From the NCBI GenBank assembly GCA_022829145.1, contig CM040750.1:1684501-1748500 (forward strand): 64,000 nucleotides of DNA, read 5' to 3'. Positions within the stretch are counted from its first letter, which is position 1. Every line of letters starts with the position of its first letter. The position numbers and the translations under genes were made by a program. This DNA is from Albula goreensis. Its lineage: Eukaryota; Chordata; Actinopteri; Albuliformes; Albulidae. Positions 57,298 to 64,000 of the stretch are shown piece by piece. The notes under the pieces were generated by a model, which did not search any database, was not told the DNA's origin, and was given only the letters and a program-made list of their open reading frames with translations.

Positions 57298-60200
57298 TGA
57301 GCTGTGGACTCCCTATAGCTGAGCTGAGCTGTGGACTCCCTGTAGCTGAGCTGAGCTGAGGGCTCCCTGTAGCTGAGCTGAGCTGTGGGCTCCCTATAGC
57401 TGGGCTGAGCTGTGGGCTCCCTGTAGCTGGGCTGAGCTGTGGGCTCCCTATAGCTGAGCTGAGGGCTCCCTGTAGCTGAGCTGAGCTGTGGACTCCCTGT
57501 AGCTGGGCTGAGCTGAGGGCTCCCTGTAGCTGGGCTGAGCTGTGGGCTCCCTATAGCTGAGCTGAGCTGTGGGCTCCCTATAGCTGGGCTGAGCTGTGGG
57601 CTCCCTGTAGCTGGGCTGAGCTGTGGGCTCTCTGTAGCTGGGCTGAGCTGAGGGCTCCCTGTAGCTGAGCTGAGCTGTGGGCTCCCTATAGCTGAGCTGA
57701 GGGCTCCCTATAGCTGGGCTGAGCTGTGGGCTCCCTGTAGCTGGGCTGAGCTGTGGGCTCTCTGTAGCTGGGCTGAGCTGTGGGCTCCCTGTAGCTGTAG
57801 CTGGGCTGAGCTGTGGGCTCCCTGTAGCTGGGCTGAGCTGTGGGCTCCCTGTAGCTGAGCTGAGCTGTGGGCTCCTATAGCTGAGCTGAGCTGGCTCCCT
57901 GTAGCTGAGCTGGGCTGAGGGCTGTGGGCTCCCTGTAGCTGGGCTGAGCTGTGGGCTCCCTATAGCTGAGCTGAGCTGGGGCTCCCTGTAGCTGGGCTGA
58001 GCTGTGGGCTCCTGTAGCTGGGCTGAGCTGTGGGCTCCTGTAGCTGGGCTGAGCTGTGGGCTCCCTATAGCTGAGCTGAGCTGTGGGCTCCCTATAGCTG
58101 AGCTGAGGGCTCCCTGTAGCTGAGCTGAGCTGTGGGCTCCCTGTAGCTGGGCTGAGCTGTGGGCTCCCTATAGCTGAGCTGAGGGCTCCCTGTAGCTGGG
58201 CTGAGCTGTGGGCTCCCTATAGCTGGGCTGAGCTGTGGGCTCCCTGTAGCTGGGCTGAGCTGTGGGCTCCCTATGCTGCTGAGCTGAGGGCTCCCTATAG
58301 CTGGGCTGAGCTGTGGGCTCCCTATAGCTGAGCTGAGGGCTCCCTGTAGCTGGGCTGAGCTGTGGGCTCCCTGTAGCTGGGCTGAGCTGTGGGCTCCCTG
58401 TAGCTGGGCTGAGCTGTGGGCTCCCTATAGCTGGGCTGAGCTGTGGACTCCCTATAGCTGAGCTGAGGGCTCCCTGTAGCTGGGCTGAGCTGTGGGCTCC
58501 CTATAGCTGGGCTGAGCTGTGGGCTCCCTGTAGCTGGGCTGAGCTGTGGGCTCCCTATAGCTGAGCTGAGCTGTGGACTCCCTGTAGCTGAGCTGAGCTG
58601 AGGGCTCCCTGTAGCTGGGCTGAGCTGCGGGCTCCCTATAGCTGAGCTGAGCTGTGGGCTCCCTGTAGCTGGGCTGAGCTGTGGGCTCCCTGTAGCTGGG
58701 CTGAGCTGTGGGCTCCCTATAGCTGAGCTGAGGGCTCCCTGTAGCTGAGCTGAGCTGTGGGCTCCCTATAGCTGAGCTGAGCTGTGGGCTCCCTGTAGCT
58801 GAGCTGAGCTGTGGACTCCCTGTAGCTGAGCTGAGCTGTGGGCTCCCTGTAGCTGGGCTGAGCTGTGGGCTCCCTGTAGCTGGGCTGAGCTGTGGGCTCC
58901 CTGTAGCTGGGCTGAGCTGTGGGCTCCCTGTAGCTGGGCTGAGCTGTGGGCTCCCTGTAGCTGAGCTGAGCTGTGGGCTCCCTATAGCTGGGCTGAGCTG
59001 TGGGCTCCCTGTAGCTGGGCTGAGCTGTGGGCTCCCTGTAGCTGGGCTGAGCTGTGGGCTCCCTGAGCTGAGGGCTCCTGTAGCTGAGGCTGAGCTGTGG
59101 GCTCCCTATAGCTGAGCTGAGCTGTGGGCTCCCTGTAGCTGGGCTGAGCTGTGGGCTCCCTGTAGCTGGGCTGAGCTGTGGGCTCCCTGTAGCTGGGCTG
59201 AGCTGGGGGCTGGCTGTGGGCTCCTGTAGCTGGGCTGAGCTGTGGGCTCCTGGGCTGAGCTGGGGCTGAGCTGAGCTGGGCTCCCTGTAGCTGGGCTGAG
59301 CTGTGGGCTCCCTAGCTGGGCTGAGCTGTGGGCTCCTATAGCTGTGGCTGGCTGGGCTGAGCTGTGGGCTCCCTATAGCTGGGCTGAGCTGTGGGCTCCC
59401 TATAGCTGGGCTGAGCTGTGGGCTCCCTGTAGCTGGGCTGAGCTGTGGGCTCCCTGTAGCTGGGCTGAGCTGTGGGCTCCTAGCTGGCTGAGCTGTGGGG
59501 GCTCCCTGTAGCTGTGGCTGAGCTGTGGGCTCCCTGTAGCTGGGCTGAGCTGTGGGCTCCCTGTAGCTGGGCTGAGCTGTGGGCTCCCTATAGCTGAGCT
59601 GTGGGCTCCCTGTAGCTGGGCTGAGCTGTGGGCTCCCTGTAGCTGGGCTGAGCTGTGGGCTCCCTATAGCTGGGCTGAGCTGTGGGCTCCCTATAGCTGG
59701 GCTGAGCTGTGGGCTCCCTATAGCTGAGCTGAGCTGTGGGCTCCCTGTAGCTGAGCTGAGCTGTGGGCTCCCTGTAGCTGGGCTGAGCTGTGGGCTCCCT
59801 ATAGCTGAGCTGAGCTGTGGGCTCCCTGTAGCTGAGCTGAGCTGTGGGCTCCCTGTAGCTGGGCTGAGCTGTGGGCTCCCTGTAGCTGGGCTGAGCTGTG
59901 GGCTCCCTATAGCTGAGCTGAGCTGTGGGCTCCTGGGCTGAGCTGAGGCTCCCTGCTGGGCTCCCTGTAGCTGGCTGAGCTGGGCTCCTGTAGCTGGGCT
60001 GAGCTGTGGGCTCCCTGTAGCTGGGCTGAGCTGTGGGCTCCCTGTAGCTGGGCTGAGCTGTGGGCTCCCTGTAGCTGGGCTGAGCTGTGGGCTCCCTGTA
60101 GCTGAGCTGAGCTGTGGGCTCCCTGTAGCTGGGCTGAGCTGTGGGCTCCCTATAGCTGGGCTGAGCTGTGGACTCCCTATAGCTGAGCTGAGCTGTGGGC

Positions 60201-60403
60201 TCCCTGTAGCTGGGCTGAGCTGTGGGCTCCCTGTAGCTGAGCTGAGCTGTGGGCTCCTATAGCTGAGCTGAGCTGTGGGCTCCCTGTAGCTGGGCTGAGC
60301 TGTGGGCTCCCTATAGCTGAGCTGAGCTGTGGACTCCCTGTAGCTGAGCTGAGCTGTGGGCTCCCTGTAGCTGGGCTGAGCTGTGGGCTCCCTGTAGCTG
60401 GGC
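57298..60403. repeat. 27-bp minisatellite, about 115 copies, GAGCTGAGCT-rich
   Basis: The unit is GCTGGGCTGAGCTGTGGGCT plus CCCTGTA. Main variants are TGTAGCTGGG/TATAGCTGAG, GTGGGCTCC/GTGGACTCC and shortened units lacking GAGCTGT. AGCT occurs two to three times per unit, and the plus strand carries two GGG runs per unit. Irregular units with 1-10 bp losses cluster at 57880-58020, 59200-59350, 59480-59510 and 59930-60000. Twenty-seven is a multiple of 3, so one minus frame (60177-60428, ATGSPQLS polymer) stays open where units are regular; it is an artefact. Confidence 0.98.
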
Positions 60404-60959
60404 CAAAGCTACAGATTCCTGGCCACATTATTGTTGCGTTAACACCAAGAGAGTGACAAACTCCTTTGAAACGCCAGTGGCAAAACCCTTCTTCAGAGCA
60501 TCTCTTATCCTCAGTGTAATGTTCTGGAGACTTTGAATCCCGTCAATCATCAAATGTTCTCAAGATCTGGAGGAGTTAAAAAACTAATACCTATCAATGA
60601 TGTAGAAAATATAACAGTTCCATTCAAGGTCATTTATTTCCTTCGTTCAAAACTGAGCCAGTGCTTGGCTGAGCTGTCTGACACAGATCCAGACGTGGAT
60701 ATAGATGACTGATCAAATATCATAAATAAAGTCAGAATGACAGAGCCACAGACCACCCTCACCTGGTGCAGAAGAGCCAATTCACACCTATAGCAGACGT
60801 GCATTCAGGTCACTATGGCAACAGCAGAAGTTCCGATTCAAAGCTTAATCACCTCGGTGATCATGTGAATGTGGGGTGGGGGGGTACTGGCTGGGTGCTA
60901 TGGTGTGATGGTGTTAGACTTGAGATCATTAATGCATCTAAAGCCGCAATCTGATAACG
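60404..60959. other. Unique DNA, no gene seen
   Basis: No repeat or recognisable exon between the 27-bp array and the next CNE-like island. Confidence 0.5.
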
Positions 60960-61340
60960 GCAGGTGGATTTGTGCAATGTGACAAACCCTGGGTCAGTCT
61001 CACACAAAGCGGCATCCCGCTGCACTCAAACCATTCTAATTACAAAAAGGATTTCTCTTTTGTGGAGGTGAGAGCACATCCAGAGTCATCAGCGGTACAT
61101 TATTTACTTCACTCTAACAAAGAGCTAATTAATGATCCTTTAAGGTGAGCGTTTCTTCAGAGGGAGAAATCAAAGGCCATTGTTTTTCGAATCCAATTAT
61201 GTTTCTCATTAGTTATCAAAGGGATCATGCTGGGTAGAGTCTGATGTTATTTGCTCCTATAAATACAGCAAACAGATCCCGTGCTCTTGGGTGCACAGCA
61301 AGCACAACCACCAGTAAGAGAGTGTGTTTGTTCACCAACT
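60960..61340. promoter_or_regulatory. Candidate conserved non-coding element with TCF/LEF motifs
   Basis: TAATTA at 61126-61131 and two TCF/LEF-like ATCAAAG sites (61169-61175 and 61215-61221) within 100 bp, plus CCATTGTTTTTCG (SOX-like). CTATAAATACAGC at 61258-61270 looks like a TATA motif, but no transcript can be supported. Confidence 0.42.
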
Positions 61341-61717
61341 AATTGAAGCCTTTCTATGTATTCCTGCTATCACCAAATGAATTATTACAATGAGATACGA
61401 TTAATAAACCAATGGGATACTAAGACACAGTATCAGGTCAGTGATAATACAAATAAACCCTATTGGAAAGAAAAGGAGGGGTGACTGTGCACAGGTCAGT
61501 ATTGAACATAAGGGTTTCTGCCATGGTCAAGTCTAATTGGGCAGGGTCCACAGTACAATGGGGATGTCAGTGGATGCCTTCCAGATGAATTGTAATAAAG
61601 TGAAACCAAGAATGCACATTTTCAAGTAAATCACATGCCAGAAGAAAATGTGCTGAAGATGGAGTGAATTTTGGTCTTTGGTCAAATGAACACATATTGA
61701 GGCTGGCATTTCAGTCA

Positions 61718-61875
61718 AGGACATACGCGATTCAACCAAAGCACTTTACAACATATTGTGATTTTATGAGTATTTTACATTTTATTGGAGACTAGCAAAC
61801 ATGCAAATTGGAATATGTTGTTTTCTTCTTTTTGAATTGGATTCCATGTACCCTTAAAGAGAGAACGTTTGTCTG
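61718..61875. repeat. Dispersed repeat copy B
   Basis: Same orientation as copy A (48900-49045), sharing GGAGACTAGCAAA (61787-61799) and collinear flanks. Confidence 0.7.
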
Positions 61876-62248
61876 AGTGGGTCCCAGTCTAAGTCTTCAT
61901 ATTGATTATAGGGTAGTCCAACAATGCCATGTGTCAATATTTTAGAATTTTAGGTCAAAACAAGAAAAATACTGGTAGTTGATGCTTATAAAGGGTAGGA
62001 ATTACAGTTTTTTTAAATCCACTTTCCATGAATTAAAATGTATCATCTGGTAAATTTGTTCAGCTTTAAAAAAATGCTGAGAAATACAGTTTCTGATTCC
62101 ACCTACAAACTGGGAGAGCACAGGCTTCTCATCCCTTGAATCCTGTAAGTGGGGCTCATGGCGTAGTCTCAATTGGAAACACGTGCCCTGCGACTGATCT
62201 GAAACACATCACCTCTCATCAAAAGCCCCGCTGCCTGCAGCAGGGCAT

Positions 62249-62263
62249 GGGGGGGGGGGGGGG
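62249..62263. repeat. G15 homopolymer
   Basis: Uninterrupted run of 15 G; its length is likely unreliable in the assembly. Confidence 0.9.
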
Positions 62264-63375
62264 CGACTGCGCTGCACAGGAGTCCAAAGACTTCAGCGTG
62301 CCGAGGAGCTGTCAGCTGCTGGCTCTTCAGAAGCCAGCAGGTTTGAGAAGCAGCATGAGCCTAACTTTGTTCTGGGACACGGCAGGAAACGCTCTCATTA
62401 TGGTCTGCAGTCCTTCATAATGGTCAGAACATCCCGGCCCGCGCTTTTGTGCCGAAGTCAGGGAGGGGCAGCATGGCAGCATCCAGAGGGAGGGTTTGCA
62501 GGGAAAATGAAAAAACATCCCGGTATACCTACCTGTGAAAACCTCCTGCTGGGGGTTATCTGTCATTCAGGTCCTGTAAGATTTCCCCTCTGAATTCTGT
62601 GAATATGGTGTGCAGATGGTAAATTCTCCCGATTCGTATTGATTGTGTGATAATTTAAGCAGTTCCCATCTTATTTCAGGAGCATGTTGCTGAGGACGGG
62701 CCGGGAGATGGCAAATTATAAACCCACAATAGACCAGAGGTGGCAGCACTGAGCAACCGTGCAAACAGAAAATCCACCCTTTTTGGGGACCCTATGGTCA
62801 TTGGTGCTTTATCTCAAAGGATTCCTGACTGCAGTGAAGGTACCTTCTCAGTGAGACTTTGAATAACAGGGATATCACAGTTCGAAGCACAACGGGCCAC
62901 ACAGGACACACCACACACAAGGAGCTTTGACATTTTGACTCCCCACACACGAAAACACCATATTATCAAGCATATACTATGACCCACAAATAAAATCATC
63001 TGCATATATCCTTTGTGATGTCTTGTTTCGGCTTCTAACCACATGGCGTGAGATGACCCATTCTCTAATAAATGTGGATCCAGGGCCTGAATTTCAGTTG
63101 GGCTTCTGGGTTCCATCAGCTGTTCATTAACACTAACTCTGTATGTAGAACAGGGTGGCAGCACTCTGCAGAGCATCACTCAGAATAAAGCACCCCTTAA
63201 TCAAAGTGCTCCACCCACTGCGATCGGAGCGCCCTGGTGGGGTGGCAGAGCTGGCCCCACAGGCAAGATGACTCCCCCATCACAGGAAGGAGAGGGAATT
63301 GGAGGTATTTTTTCCAAAGGACAGCCATGCTGTGGTTCTTCTATTCAGTTCATGCAGCGAAACATGGATCCACTC

Positions 63376-63460
63376 TCACTCCCTCTCTCTCCCTTCTCTC
63401 CCCCTCCCTCTCTCTATCCCTCACTCTCCCTCTCCCTCTCTCTTTCTCTCCACACTCACT
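63376..63460. repeat. CT-rich low-complexity tract
   Basis: Irregular CTCTCTCCC/CTCCCTCTC sequence. The three overlapping Ser/Leu/Pro frames (97-121 codons) that cross it come from this tract. Confidence 0.95.
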
Positions 63461-63769
63461 CAGCTATTCTCTTTGGCCTGCCCTCCTCTCGCTGTGCTCA
63501 CCAAGACTTTACCTCCCGAGATTCCACAGCACTTCAGAGCCAGAGACAGGCTTTTATCTGAGTGCTTACTTTTCTCTTCCTTTCCTACAGTTCATCTCCT
63601 AAAGCAAAATAACCGCTAAAGCAGGCTTCAGCCCCCCCCCACCCTAAAACAACAGTCACTTATTTTTTTAGTCATGATAAAAACCTCTATCTGAAGGAAC
63701 GCCAAGAAATTAAAATATACAGTGTAGATATTTACTGGCATGCATCTGTCTTTACACAACCAACTGTCT

Positions 63770-64000
63770 AAATGGAGATGCCTGGTCTGTTAATCGCTTA
63801 ATTGCTACTGTTTTGGTTTCTGTAGATGAGGACCATGGAAGGCGAGGTGAAATTATCAACGCAAACAATTAGCATGGTTGTGACATGGCTATTTGAAAAC
63901 ATTATGGATGTTGTAATGTACCAGCAACACCGGCAGTCAACTGATGATGGTAATAGTTTGGGCACCAGGCCCAGACACCCAAAGAGATTAGCGCAAGGGT
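63770..64000. promoter_or_regulatory. Candidate conserved non-coding element, cut by window end
   Basis: Complex repeat-free sequence with TTAATCGCTTAATTGC, GCAAACAATTAGCATGG and GAGATTAGCGC, continuing to the last base. It probably extends beyond the window. Confidence 0.38.

Larger units (their letters stand above)
61341..63769. other. Unique DNA, no gene seen
   Basis: Contains a G15 run (62249-62263) in a GC-richer patch (62140-62480), the second dispersed-repeat copy and a CT-rich tract. Frames of 60-121 codons are unrecognised. Confidence 0.45.

Noticed and set aside
57298-60403. A true immunoglobulin switch region
   Set aside because: No Ig constant exons, I promoter or other Ig-locus features are present, and classical switching is absent in ray-finned fish.
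60177-60428. 83-codon minus frame with ATGSPQLS repeats
   Set aside because: The 27-bp unit is a multiple of 3, so one phase stays open only where units are regular. It breaks in the irregular parts of the array.

Overview
The window looks like a gene-poor, AT-rich stretch of a vertebrate nuclear genome, most probably a ray-finned fish. The fish assignment rests on repeat content: short hAT-type DNA transposons with termini familiar from teleost genomes, a tRNA-derived SINE whose body is common in fish, CTAGC-rich intergenic DNA and very many CA/GT microsatellites and minisatellites. There are no bacterial-style operons, no rRNA or intact tRNA genes and no CRISPR array. I found no protein-coding exon that I can support. 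Every reading frame longer than about 130 codons lies inside a tandem repeat and is a by-product of it.

Layout. 1-3.8 kb: unique DNA with a strong G-quadruplex motif (381-409). 3.81-6.49 kb: 17-bp minisatellite. 6.5-18.9 kb: unique DNA with several islands that resemble conserved non-coding elements (CNEs), plus GT and CA microsatellites. 18.96-20.08 kb: 32-bp minisatellite carrying a consensus CCAAT box in nearly every unit. 20.4-24.2 kb: CNE-like islands around a 0.6-kb C/T-rich tract. 24.28-25.13 kb: 73-bp array, followed directly by a minus-strand SINE. 25.4-38.3 kb: CNE-like islands, a CpG-rich island (31.2-31.45 kb), two decayed hAT elements of about 1.2 kb (27.26-28.41 and 37.03-38.21), a short hAT-like MITE (34.04-34.14) and a perfect hairpin (38.32-38.36). 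38.3-57.3 kb: more CNE-like islands, a 200-bp hAT MITE (44.23-44.43), a 43-bp array (46.69-47.74) and a 35-bp array (51.79-52.64). 57.3-60.4 kb: 3.1-kb array of a 27-bp unit rich in GAGCTGAGCT, like a mammalian immunoglobulin switch repeat in base content. 60.4-64 kb: unique DNA with two more CNE-like islands.

Interpretation. Seven tandem arrays or tracts of about 0.6 kb or more cover roughly 10.2 kb (about 16%). Between them lie islands with TAATTA homeodomain cores, POU octamers and TCF/LEF motifs. That pattern fits a gene desert or large intron beside a developmental regulator, but no gene in the window identifies it. CNE calls rest on base composition and motif density read by eye, because no alignment could be run. 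I see no evidence for a new multi-gene system. The observations most worth checking are the phased CCAAT-box array, the switch-like array, the newly delimited hAT copies and the perfect 20-bp-stem hairpin.
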